Source: Chlorella sorokiniana (lineage: Eukaryota > Chlorophyta > Trebouxiophyceae > Chlorellales > Chlorellaceae). From it: 64,000 nucleotides of DNA. Position numbers and translations under genes: made by a program. The stretch lies in contig CP084611.1 of NCBI GenBank assembly GCA_025917655.1, positions 930,001 through 994,000 on the forward strand, given 5' to 3'. Positions 33,195 through 44,022 of the stretch are shown one piece after another. Within the stretch, counting starts at the first letter, position 1, and each line of letters starts with the position of its first letter. A model generated the notes under the pieces. The model saw only the letters and a list, made by a program, of their open reading frames with translations. It was not told where the DNA came from and searched no databases.

Positions 33195-33745
33195 CCAGGA
33201 GCTTGGGCGGGCACAGCCCCTTGGAGTCGCGCGGCCCTGCCCATGACAGCCGAGCGCTGCCGCTCCCGCCCTTTTGCCTTCCGAACCGCAAATCAACCGC
33301 CGGTGCTCTGCTGGATCGCGGCGGAGCAGAGCCAGCCGCATGCAAGCAGCGCCATTTAACGCTCGATGCCCTCTTCTCTCTAACTTATCGCCTCCACAGC
33401 ATCCTCGGAACCGATTGAACCCTGTGAGACGCAGCAGATGTTTGTGCTGTCATGAACCTGCCCGGAATCACCCCTTGCTTGCCCACACCCTGCTTGTGTC
33501 TTTTAATTGCTATGCTTGCGCATTGCTGCAATGACTGAGGTTCCTTTGTAAATGTTAATCTTGAGGATGGCAAGGGTGCAGGCCAGCGCTTGGAGAGGGC
33601 TGGCATTCCTGCATTCCACGGCTTGGCCACTTGGGTCGGTGGCGGAACTGTCGTACTTCTGGCAGGGCGGCACTACTGGAGTCGCGACACTCTCACACTG
33701 ACGGTGTCCATAGCTTTGATTGGTCGCATTCGCCGTCCGAAGCTC
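33195..33745. other. Spacer between gene H and TAM41
   Basis: About 550 bases that must hold the 3' end of gene H and the promoter of TAM41. No other coding sequence was recognised. Confidence 0.5.
33547..33551 (+). terminator. Putative TGTAA poly(A) signal of gene H
   Basis: TGTAA about 350 bases after the stop of gene H and 195 bases before the next start. Assignment is by position only. Confidence 0.3.
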
Positions 33746-35383
33746 ATGGATGGCGCACAGCAGCCCCTGGAAGTGCTGCACTCGGTTTTGAGCGAGTTTC
33801 CGCCAGTGCAGCACGCGTTTGGCTATGGTTCGGGGTCTTCAAGCAGCCAGGATTGTACGAGGTTCAATCACCATCGAGCGAGGCAGCAGCGATCGCAGCT
33901 GGGGCTGCAGGCGGGCGCGGCAGCAGCGCAGCAGCTGTTGACCGTCCGATGCTAGACTTCATATTTGCCGTGGAGGACCCAACTGCCTGGCATGCCGAGG
34001 TTGGCACGGCTTGATCTGGATCTCTGGCTTGCTGCATGCTTGTGGTAGCCAACAAACCGCTTGACCCGTCTGCAGAACCTGGCGCGACACCCGCATCACT
34101 ACTCCTGGCTGCGGTGGCTGGGCCCTGCCGCCATGACCGCCACAGCCGAGGGCCTGGGTGCCGGCGTGTACTTCAACACGCTGGTGCCCTGGAGGCCACA
34201 CCAGGTGATGGCTGGGGGAGCGAGCCGGCAAGCGTGGGGGCGCCTGTCGAGGCGCAAGCTGCCGGCCGTCGCCCGGCGCTCTGCAGCGCACCAGCGCACC
34301 CCGTTTGCGTCCCTGCCCTCCTCCGCCGCAGCTGATCAAGTACGGCGTGGTGCGGCTGGCTGAGCTGCAGCGCGACCTGCTGCACTGGGCCACGCTGTAC
34401 TGCGCGGGACGCATGCACAAGCCGGTGGCCACGCTGGCGGCGCACCCCGCCGTGGCAGCCGCGCAGCAGCGCAACCTGCGGGCGGCGCTGCGTGTCGCGC
34501 TGCTGCTGCTGCCCCCGCGGTTCAGCACCCGGGTGAGGGTGAGGGGCTGGCTGCAGGCCTGCACACAGGGCTGCGCCCGCGGCACCTGGACCACGTGCAT
34601 CCACTGTCAGCCAGCTGTCGCCCCCTGCCTGCGAGCCACCAGACAACCTCCCCACCTCTCAGCCTGCACCCTGACCCACCACCGTCGCTCTTGAAAACAT
34701 TCGCCCCATGGCTGGCCTCCTTTGCCACCCTCATGCTCTGATCCGCTCGCCACACCCGCGTGTATGTGGCCTCATGCATGCCACAGCCTCCCCCAGCACC
34801 CGCCGCGACACGCGCATGTCCAACCCTGCAGGACCTGCTGCACTCCATCTGCGCCCTCAGCTACAGCGGCGACGTGCGCATGGGGCTGGCCGAGGACAGC
34901 GCCAAGGTGCACCGCATCGTGGCGGGCAGCGAGGAGGGGCTGCGCGCGCTCTACGCGGCGCCGCTGCGGGACGCTCAGCGCGAGTGGCGCCTGCTGGAGA
35001 GGGCAGCAGGCAGCGGCGGCGACGCCTGGGCGCGCGACGACTCCCCGCCAGCGGCAGAGGCGCTGGCGACGGCGCTGCCGCTGAGCGTGCTGCAGCGGCT
35101 GGCGCGTCTGCTGGGGCTGCCGGCGCCCGCGGGTGCACTCTCCGCAGCCGACGCGCAGCAGCAGCAGTGGGAGGCAGCAGGCGGGCATTCCGGGCAGGTT
35201 GCAGCGGTGGCGCGCGCGCTGGCAGCAGCGGACCTGCGGCGGCGGCAGCAGCTGCTGCGCCAGGCCATCCACGCCATTGTGGCTGCCTCCAGCCGGCGGC
35301 AGGCAGCGTCGGGGCTGCTGACCGCAGGGCTGGCCAAGTCGGCGCGCTACGGCTGGGCCAAGCTGCGCAAGGCCTGGCGTTGA
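33746..35383 (+). CDS. TAM41: Mitochondrial CDP-diacylglycerol synthase TAM41
   Basis: It converts phosphatidic acid and CTP to CDP-diacylglycerol at the mitochondrial inner membrane, the first step towards cardiolipin. Four exons: 33746-33999, 34076-34204, 34332-34532 and 34832-35383, about 378 residues. Family motifs appear in order: HAFGYGSG joined to VFKQPG, RPMLDFIFAVEDPTAWHAE, NLARHPHHYSW, GLGAGVYFNTLVPW, LIKYGVVRLAELQRDL, LYCAGRMHKPV, LLLLPPRFSTR, and LSYSGDVRMGLAEDSAKV. The GYGSGVF nucleotide-binding motif needs one more G in the run 33832-33835; summed exon length then divides by three. The start at 33746 leaves little room for a presequence, so import may use an internal signal, or an upstream exon is missing. 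Confidence 0.92.
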
Positions 35384-35848
35384 GTGCGGGCATGGGATGC
35401 GCCTCTGCTGCAGGAGTTCAGTCATGACCCTCCCACACATGTAAGGACGTGGCTGGCTGTGCAACAAGGGTCCACGCCAAGATGCATGGCGGCCGCAGCA
35501 GAAGGCTCACATCGTGGCTCACAGCGGCGGCGGAGGAGATGAAGCAGCGGATGAGGTTCGACTTTACGCAGATTCGGGTCTTTCATTCGGTTGTGGTTAC
35601 CGATACTATATTCTGACCCACCATCGGGCTGTGTCTCGTTGCTGGCTGCAAGCACAGTTGAGTGGCGAAGGTCTGTCGTCCTTAAGCCGTTTGGCTTGGC
35701 ATCCTTAACAATACTTACAGCTGTTGGAATCGGCTGAGGAGCCGCATTGCTGCAGCGGATGTTGGCAAGCGGGCCGCTGAGCTTGCGGCCTCCCGGCTCC
35801 ACATGTTGGCACAGGGCCACCATTAAAGCGCTAGAAAGAGCCACAGCA
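35384..35848. other. Spacer between TAM41 and the Cu-ATPase gene
   Basis: About 465 bases. The only signal recognised is a TGTAA near the start. The rest must contain the promoter of the downstream gene. Confidence 0.4.
35440..35444 (+). terminator. Putative TGTAA poly(A) signal of TAM41
   Basis: TGTAA 57 bases after the TAM41 stop codon. Its spacing makes it one of the better candidates. Confidence 0.45.
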
Positions 35849-38800
35849 ATGCACAGCGCCCGCCTCCCTGCAAGGGCGGGTCCCGGCTTGAGACAGCGTC
35901 CGCTGGCTGCCGCTGCGGCGCGAGCGGCAGCCTATACGAGGGCCAAGCCGTGCTGCGGCACCAGCAGCGGTGCGCGTTGGTTTGGAACTGCCATGCTTGG
36001 GTGTCTGATAGGCAGGCGTGGCGGTAGTGGCCTGTCGCTGGCTGCTCCCGGCGGGTGCCATCGATGCCGGGTGTGCGCGTCTGCGGGCGGCGGCGGCATC
36101 GGCGGCGGCGGCAGCGACGGCGGCGGCGGCGGCGGCTCCGGCGGCGACGACAGTGCTGCAGAAGGCGGCATCGCCGCCGCGTTGACAGCAGCGCCGCCGC
36201 TCAGCGGCAAGGAGGACATCATCCTGCTGGATGTGACGGGTGGGGGAAGCGCCGCGATGTCCCGTTTCGCCGCGCGCCTGCACCCCTCCCCCAACTCCCG
36301 CCTCTGCTGCCAAAGCCCCCATACCTTGCCTGCTGTTGACAATGGGCAGGCGGGCTGGCCTGGTCTTCCTCTGCATGCTCAGCCCTCCCCCGCGGCCATC
36401 CCCCCCCGGCGCTGTGCAGGCATGCGCTGCGCTGGCTGCGTCAGCCGGGTAAAGGTGTTGCTGGAGCGCGAGCAGCCGGTGCAGGCGGCCTCTGTCAACC
36501 TCGCCACCGAGACGGCGGTGGTGCGGGTGCTGCTGCCAGCGTCTGACGGACCCCATGCGGCGGCGCAGTCAGCAGGGGGCGGCGCCGTGGTACCGCCTGC
36601 ACAGGGTGCCGCCGGCGGCGGCGACGGGACGGCGGCGGTCGGGAGCACGAGCTTGCGGGCGACGTGGAGGCGGGGCTGTCCCCGCACGCGCGCCAGCTGG
36701 CGTCCACGGGCGCCAGCCTGGCACGCATGCTCACCGAGGCCGGCTACGCAGCCAGCATGCGCCAGCAGGGCGGCGGCTCCTCCGCCGCCGGCAAGGCGGT
36801 GGCCGCCAAGCGCGAGGAGCGCCAGCGCCGCCTGCGGGAGACGACGCGGCGCCTGGGCGTCGCCTGGCTGCTGGCCTCGGCATGCCTCCTGCACCACGCG
36901 GCGCACTGGCTGGGCGCTGCCGCCCCGCCTGGCTGCACGCCCTGGCCCACGCCACCCCCATCCACGCCGCCCTCTCCGCCCTGGCGCTGCTGGGTGCGGC
37001 GCTGCCGCTGCCGCCCTGATGCCTGCCGCCCCCATGCCTGGCGCTGCTGCCCCGATGCTGCTACTGTTTGTGAAGCCGTCCACCCCCCGCGCCTCCACAG
37101 GCCCCGGCCGGCCCATCATCGCCGACGGCTTCCGCGCCCTGGCCAAGGGCGCCCCGACATGAACAGCCTGGTGGGGCTGGGGGCCACCGCCTCCTTTGCG
37201 GTGTCGGCGGTGGCAGCGCTGCTGCCCAGGCTAGGTGAGTTGGGGGGGAGGGGTTGTTTCAGGGGGGTCGGGGGCATGGACGGAAGAGTATTTGGGGGCA
37301 TGGATGGGGCTCTGGGCGTGAGGGAGTTGCTGGCAAGGGGAGCTTTGTGCGGCCGCTTTGTGTCCTGTCGGTCGGCTTGCAGTGACGGCGCGCTTGGGGC
37401 CAACCCGCGCAGCCGCTGCCTGTTGCCACCATCCAGCCTCCTGCCCTGCCCACTTGCCCCCACCCACCCACCCAACCACCCAACCACCCCGACATCCATC
37501 CGCGCGCGCCCCCCCCCCCCCGCCAGGCTGGCGCACCTTCTTCGAGGAGCCAGCCATGCTGCTGGGAGTGGTGCTGCTGGGGCGGGCGCTGGAGGAGCGG
37601 GCCAAGCTGCGCGCCTCGGCGGACATGGCGGCGCTGCAGGCACGTTGTTTTGTGTGGGGGGCAAGGGTGGTGGTCGTGGTATCTCTGGCGTGCGTGTGTG
37701 CGTTTGCGTAGGGCGGGGGTGTACAGTTGTCAGTCATGAGGCTCCTGCTGGTGGCTACGGCGCTGCTGCTGTGCAGAACCAGCGTGCGTGCCCCTCCCCG
37801 CCGCGCCGCCGCAGGGCCTGCTGCCGCCCCGCGCGCCTGTTGCTGGGGACGGCAGCTGGCGGGAGGTGCCCTCTGAGAGCGTGGGGGCGGGGGAGCTGCT
37901 GGCGGTGCTGCCCGGCGACCGGCTGCCGGTGGACGGTGTGGTGGTGGCGGGCGCAGCAGCGTGGACGAGTCGGCGCTGACCGGGAGCCGCTGCCGGTGAC
38001 CAAGGCAGAGGGTGAGGCGCTGCTAGCGACAGGGGCTGGTGTGTGTTTTTATTTATTTTCTTTTTATTTTTTGGGGGGGGGGGCGCGTGAACGGCGGTGT
38101 TGAAGTGCGACCTCTGAGACGGGCAGCGGGACTTGTCCCCGCCGACCTCCTTGCTGCGCGCCACTCACAGCCACTCGCAGCCACTCACAGCCTCACAGCC
38201 ACCACCGCACCCGTTGCTGTGCGTGCCTGCAGGCGACAAGGTCACCGCCGGCACCGTAAACTACGACGGCCGCATCACGGTCCGCGCGACGCACAGCGGC
38301 GGCGACACAGGTGCAGCTTGTCGCCGGTGCAGCACGTCGCCACCTTTAGCCCGGGGCAGCCGTTGCCGCGCCTGCATGCCTGCCTGTTTCAGCCCGCCCC
38401 TCTCCGACGTGCCCTCTTGTCCCGGCCGCCTGCCTGCCCTGCAGCCGTGGCGGACATCGTGCGGCTGGTGGAGGCGGCGCAGGCGCGCACCGCCCCCGTG
38501 CAGCGCTTCGCCGACGTGGTGGCGGTGGGTGCCGCTGCGCCGCCCAGCCGCCCCTCTTGACGCCCGGCCCTGGCCCTGCAAGCTGCGGCTGCAGCCCATG
38601 TTCGTGGCAGCCCTTATGATTCTGGCCTGCAGCCCTTGCCCAGAGCTGTGTGGTGGGTGTGGCAGAACAGAACAGGCAGCAAACCAGACAAAACAATAAC
38701 ATCCCCCCCCACTCCCATGAAAACACAGGGCAAGTTCACGTACGGCGTCATGGGCGCTGCGGCGGCCACCTTCCTGTTCTGGGGCGGGCTGGGCACCCGC

Positions 38801-41450
38801 CTCTTCCCACACGTGCTGGCCCCCTACGCCGCCACCGCCGCCTCCCGCGCCGCCGCCACCGCGCTGCTCAGCCTGCAGATGGCCTGCAACGTGCTGGTCA
38901 TCGCCTGCCCCTGCGCGCTGGGCCTGGCGGCCCCCACCGCAGTACTGGTGGGCACGTCGGCGGGGGCACGCCGCGGGCTGCTCATCCGAGGCGGCGACAT
39001 TCTGGAGGTGAGACGTCGTGGGGGTGGGGTTGGGGGCAGCGGGGAGAACTGGGTGATGAAGGGTGTGGAGGTGGGGTGGGGTGGGTGGGGAAGGGTGAGG
39101 GATTGGGATGGGGCTGAGGCAGAGACAATGGAACGAGTCGCGGGGCCAGGCAGATTCAGAATGGGAGAGGGGCAGGCCCTTCCACGCCAAGCCCCGAGCT
39201 CGTGCTGGCATGCTGCATCGCCCCCTCACACACACACACCCGTTTCACCGATGCCCTCGAGACTCCCTCCCCCAACCCCGCCCCGCCGCGCGCGCCCCCC
39301 CCCCGCAGGCTGCCTCCCATGTGGACACCGTGGTGTTTGACAAGACCGGCACCCTGACCATGGGCCGACCCACGGTGGTGGAGGTGCGGCCGCTGGAGGC
39401 GGCGGCAGGAGCAGGCCCCGGCAGCGGCCCCGGCCAGCAGGGGGAGCACGCCCGCGAGCCGGCCCAGCTGCTGCAGCTGGCGGCGGCGGTGGAGCGCGGC
39501 AGCACGCACCCCATCGCGCGGGCAATCACCGCGGCGGCGGATGCAGCCGGCGGCGGCGGCGGCGGCGGCGGAGGCGCGCAGGCTCAGGACGGCAGCTTTG
39601 TGCAGGAGCCGGGCAGCGGGCGGCGGCCAGCGTGGGGGCCGCCAGGTGGCGGTGGGCACCCTGGAGTGGGTGACACGACCGCAGCAGGCACAGCAGGCAC
39701 AGCAGGCACAGCAGGCACAGCAGCAGCATGCCCCCGGCGCTGCCCACGCAGCAGCAGGAGGCGGCGGCGGGCGCCCGCAGCCCGGCGGCGGCGCCGCCGC
39801 CGCGGCGGCGGCAGCGGTGGCAGCCAGCCGCCCGGCCACATCCTTGTCTACGTCGGCATCGACGGGCAGCTGGCGGGAGCGATCGAGGTTGCCGATGAGC
39901 TGCGGCCCGAGGCGGCGGCCACCGTGCAGCAGCTGCACCGCATGGGCGTGGCGGCGGTGATGCTGTCCGGGGACCAGCCCGCCACGGCGCACGCGGCGGC
40001 GCGGGCGGTGGGCATCCCGCCCGAGGTGAGCAAGCAGCGGACAGCATGCTGGTTGTTTCTGAGGAGCCGGCGGCGGTGGGAGGGCCTCCTGTGCGTCTGC
40101 TGAACCACGCTTTGGCGGCGGGGGGTGGGGTGGGGTGGTGGTGGTGGTGTGTGTGTGTGGGGGGGGTTGAACCCCTTCTGAAGATGTGCTGGCTCTCCCA
40201 GCCACGCTCTCTGGCCAGTTCAAGCCGCCTGCCAGCTTCACAGTGGCTTGGCCGCCTGGCTGCGCCGCGGCGCCCTTGCCGCCCTCCCACCCCAACACCC
40301 GCCCCACCCCCTCCCGCAGCGTGTGTACGCTGGGGTGAAGCCCGCGGGCAAGGCGGCGCTGGTGTCGCAGCTGCAGGCGCAGGGGCGGCGCGTGGCAATG
40401 GTGGGCGACGGCGTAAATGATGCTGCGGCGCTGGCGCAGGTGCGGCACGCTGCCTCGCTGTCCCCCTCCCCCCCCTCCCCCTTTTTGAAGCCGGGCACGC
40501 AGCCCGAGAGCTGCTGCACCTGCTGGGCAGGCCGGCAAGCCGCCCTCCGTCACCCTTGCTGGCTGCATGGCTGTTGGGCCCCCGGTCGCCCCCTCTCCCC
40601 CCTCTGCTCCCCTTCCCCCTTCCGCCCCACACACTCCCCCTCCTCCCCCTCTGCACACAGGCGGACGTGGGCATTGCCATGGGTGGCGGCGTGGATGCGG
40701 CCTCTGAGGTGGCGGATGTGGTGCTGCTGGGGGACCGAGTGCCGCAGGTGGGCAGCCTGCTGTGCGTGTCAGCTGCGGGGCCGGGGCCAAGGCTGGGGAG
40801 CGGAAGCTCAGGCGCAGTGCAACGCATGGCGACTCTGGGGCAGAGCGACGACGGGTGCCTGCATCTGCCTGCATGCCACGCTGCCTACCTAACCCCTCAC
40901 GCATGTTCGCTCTGCTCACTCTCTGCCACCCGCCCCCAAAGCAGGTGCTGGATGTGCTGTCGCTGAGCCGCGCCACGCTGCGCAAGATCCAGCAGAACAT
41001 GTGGTGGGCCGCGGGGTACAACCTGGTGGGAATACCGCTGGCGGCGGGCGCGCTGCTGCCCCTCACAGGACTCGCCCTCACCCCCAGCCTCTCAGGTGCG
41101 TGCGCCCCGTGCAGCGAGGGCAGCAGGGGCGTGCCGGACTGTCCTTTGTCCCCAGCAGCCCTGCCATGCCGGCTGAGCTGTCGCCTCTGCCTTCCAACTT
41201 GCTCTCTTGCACTTGTCACAGCCTGAAGTCTCCCCCCCCGCCTTGATGTGCTGCAGGCGCCATGATGGGGCTCAGCAGCCTGGCTGTGATGGCCAACTCC
41301 CTCCTGCTTCAGTTTGAGGGCCGGCCGCCGCCCGTCCAGCCACCTGCAGCCGCCAAGCAGCGGGCCAGAGCAAGCGGCAGCCCCGCCGGCAAGGCGGAGG
41401 CACAGCCGCTGGCCAGCGGCGGCAGCGACGGCCAGGTGTCCCCGGCTTGA
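35849..41450 (+). CDS. Plastid-type copper-transporting P1B ATPase (PAA1/PAA2-like)
   Basis: It pumps Cu(I) across a plastid membrane to supply plastocyanin. The start at 35849 opens an Arg/Ala-rich transit peptide and a Gly-rich linker. The metal-binding domain has [16 protein letters not shown] split by an intron at 36240-36419. Then come helices with [39 protein letters not shown] and [17 protein letters not shown]; the actuator loop with [10 protein letters not shown] and [10 protein letters not shown]; the CPC metal site [19 protein letters not shown]; the phosphorylation site [17 protein letters not shown]; the HP site [17 protein letters not shown] followed by a Gly/Ala/Gln-rich insertion; [18 protein letters not shown]; and the hinge [14 protein letters not shown]. 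Two C-terminal helices end at the stop 41448-41450. Frame changes at several C/G runs (36641, 36923, 37152, 37982, 39618, 39634) each fit one missing base. Member choice between PAA1 and PAA2 is open. Confidence 0.92.
39690..39726 (+). repeat. Short tandem repeat GCAGGCACA in the Cu-ATPase
   Basis: About four tandem 9-base units inside the nucleotide-binding domain exon, read as repeated Gln-Ala-Gln or Gly-Thr-Ala depending on frame. It sits where PAA proteins have a short loop. Confidence 0.8.
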
Positions 41451-41525
41451 GGCCAGCTGACAAAGCCAGACCGACTGTGACTGCACTGTTCTCTTCCTTG
41501 AAATACTTTGTCTACCGCTTACTGC

Positions 41526-43379
41526 TCAAATATTCCCGGTAACGTCCGACGCACCCTTTGTCATTGCATTGTTGGCTGTAACCCAACAGCTGCAAAGAAT
41601 CGTGTTACATCGCAAATTCAAACTGAGGGGGCCACCGTGCGAGCGCTGCGACAGGGGGCCTGAGCGAATGCACTCAGCGCTTGGCCCGTGGCGCGGCAGC
41701 CTTGCGTGCTGCCCCCACGCCTGCGGCCGCGGCATGCGCTGCTGCTCGCCTTCGCTCGGCTGCTGCTCCTGCGTCGCCTGCTGCTGCGCCTGCTGCGCCT
41801 GCTGCTGCGCCTGCTGCTGCTGGGGGTGTGCCGCCGTCGCCTCGTGCGGCAGGATGGACAGGCGGCCAGCCAGGCGCCAGCGGTTGGCGGGCGACTTGCG
41901 CAGCGCGTGCTCAAACACCCAGTAGTCTTCGACTTCCATCACCGCATCAGGGCTGCCCGCCAGCAGGCGCCCGCGCGGTCGTACGCCGCAAAGCGCTGCT
42001 GGCTGGGGATGCGCACCGTCAGCTGCGCATACCCAGTGGTCTCGTCCTGCGCGGACATGAGTGGGTGGGTGGGTGGGGGTGGAAGGCAAGCGCGCCAAAC
42101 CAAACAGGTGCAGCCAAGCGTCCGTGCCTGCCGCCATGAAAGCCCCCACCCACCCACCCGCCAAAGCCACCCATCCACATGAATATCTGTTTCCCGCGCC
42201 CCCCCACACACACACACACACACCACACCACCAGAAAGCACACCTTTGGGTCCAGCATGATCAGCCGGCCGTGGACCGTGGTCAGCTCCTCCGCGCTGGG
42301 CTCCTGCCCGGCACAGCGCGGCACAACGGGTGGGGTGCACTCAGCACGGGGCCGAGAGGCAGCGCCAGGCTGGCCACAGATGCAGCCAGCCCCAGCCGCC
42401 CCCTCACGACCTGCCCCGCAAGCTCTGCTGCATCTTGCTGCTCTGCCGCGCACCAGCGCATGCGATGCTGGTTCGCGGGCGAGCCAAGCTGAACCCCTCC
42501 CTCCTCTAAACACCTCGCTAACTTACCGTATCGCGCCCCGACCCCCCCCCCCCCCCACACACACACACACACATCCCCCCTCACCCTTGCCAGCTCCCAG
42601 TGCACCCGCGCCCAGCCGCCGTCCTCCCGCTGCTTCAGCTGGCGCTTCATGTCTGAGAAGACGGCGGGGTGACGAGCTGGCGCAGCGCCGACTTCTCGCC
42701 CGCGGCCAGCTGGCGGCACACGTCCCTGTACAGCGCCAGCGCGTCGCTCTTGAAACCGTGGCGGTCAAAGCCCGGGATGTACTTCCTGGGGAGCAAGGGA
42801 GGGTGGGGGCGGAGGCAAGGCGCACGGTTCAGCGGGATGAGTCTGCGCATGCCGGGTGTGGAGCTGACTTGCAGCCGATCACACGCCCAGCACAACCCGC
42901 TACGAGGCAAGCGGTGCTGCTGCCAACTCTCCCTGCTGCATCACACGGCCACCCGCCTCACTTGCAGCGCGCCAGGGTGTAGAGGGACTTGACCGATCCC
43001 AGGAAGCGGCGCCACAGCTCCTTCCACCCGGATGGCCGGAAGTAGGCGGCGGCCGGTAGCGGCGGCGGCTGCCCGCGGTACGGCTCAGCCAGCAGGTTGG
43101 GGGACACCTGGGACAGGCGCAGGTGCATGTTCTTCTGCATCTCCACGGGTGCCGTGACGCCGGCCCGGGGCAAGCGCGCCACCTGCGCGTAGCCCCGCAC
43201 GCTCGCTGCCCCCAAGAACCCGCGAAGGGCGCCTGCTTCAGCGCTGCTGCGGCCGCTGGAAGCAGGCTGGGCGGCGGCTTGCGTGCTGCGGCTGCTGCAA
43301 CGAGCGGGAGGCCGGCAAGGCCGCGGGATGCCGCCGCTGCCGCCGCGCTGCCGCCTGCTGAAGCCGCAGCGCTCAGCAT
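41526..43379 (-). CDS. MRPL45: Mitochondrial large ribosomal subunit protein mL45 (Tim44-like fold)
   Basis: It helps dock the mitochondrial ribosome to the inner membrane. The start at 43379 (MLSAAASAGGSAAAAAASRG) opens an Ala/Arg-rich presequence. Then follow MQKNMHLRLSQVSPNLLAEP, a linker, and the Tim44-like domain over several exons: KKYIPGFDRHGFKSDALALY, LAAGEKSALRQLVTP, VFSDMKRQLKQREDGGWARV, HGRLIMLDPK, GYAQLTVRIPSQQRFAAYDR, and VMEVEDYWVFEHALRKSP. The C-terminus is an unusual Gln/Ala-rich tail reaching the stop at 41526. Frame changes at 41970-41972, 42666-42669 and 43209-43213 each fit one missing base and restore family consensus, for example YDRAGRLLAG. It converges with the Cu-ATPase gene with only 75 bases between stops. 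Confidence 0.85.
41577..41581 (+). terminator. Putative TGTAA poly(A) signal of the Cu-ATPase
   Basis: TGTAA 127 bases after the stop. It lies within the last codons of the converging mL45 gene, so the two transcripts would overlap. Confidence 0.35.
42205..42225. repeat. C run followed by AC dinucleotide repeat in an mL45 intron
   Basis: About nine AC units after a C run. A second, longer C run with AC units lies at about 42542-42573 in another intron of the same gene. Confidence 0.85.
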
Positions 43380-44022
43380 CTCCTTGAAGCCCTGCAGGGA
43401 ATCGCGTTGGCTTAAATGTGCAATGCTGCATTGGACAGCTTCGGGTTTTAGGAATGAAGGCTGCGTTCCTGAAGCCTGGGCAGATAGCTCACCAATTCCA
43501 AGGTCGCTGCCCTACTTGCTGCCACCATCCAACTACTCCGCATCATGCTGGCAAAATATTAGCGGCAGCAGGGCCGCAAGTGGAGATGGAGTCGTCACAA
43601 GCACACGAGGACGTTTGCGACTGGCAGGGACGGCTTTGATCAAATGTAGAACAGGGAACAATGTGGGTGCGACCGAATGGCCTTCTTTTGCGCGACTGGG
43701 TGATGCAATGCTGACTTGGATGTCGAACTTCTGAGTCTGTGAGCCTGTTGCTGCTGATCTTTTCAAGCACCAAGCTTCAGCAACACTTTGCTTGTGTGGG
43801 ACAGTGTCAGAGCGCAAGGAGTTTGGGGATGCGATCGGGACAAAGGTTCCCCCAGGACCTGGGTGGCTTGGAGGCACTTCCTTAAATTCAGAGTACGATG
43901 TTCGCGGGCTTACAGCTGGTGACCGGGCTTCAGCTGATCCTGCCAGGTGTCCTGCTTTCCGTCGCTGCCGCCGATTCCGCAACCTGCCGCGCATCATGTT
44001 CCACGCATGCGCAGGGAGAGCC
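43380..44022. promoter_or_regulatory. Divergent spacer between mL45 and the DAG lipase
   Basis: About 640 bases between divergent starts. No TATA box or repeat was recognised. Part may be 5' untranslated sequence of both genes. Confidence 0.45.

Noticed and set aside
35747-37162. Single long frame for the N-terminal third of the Cu-ATPase
   Set aside because: Conserved P1B motifs lie in different frames; the long frame is open mainly because of GC-rich composition.
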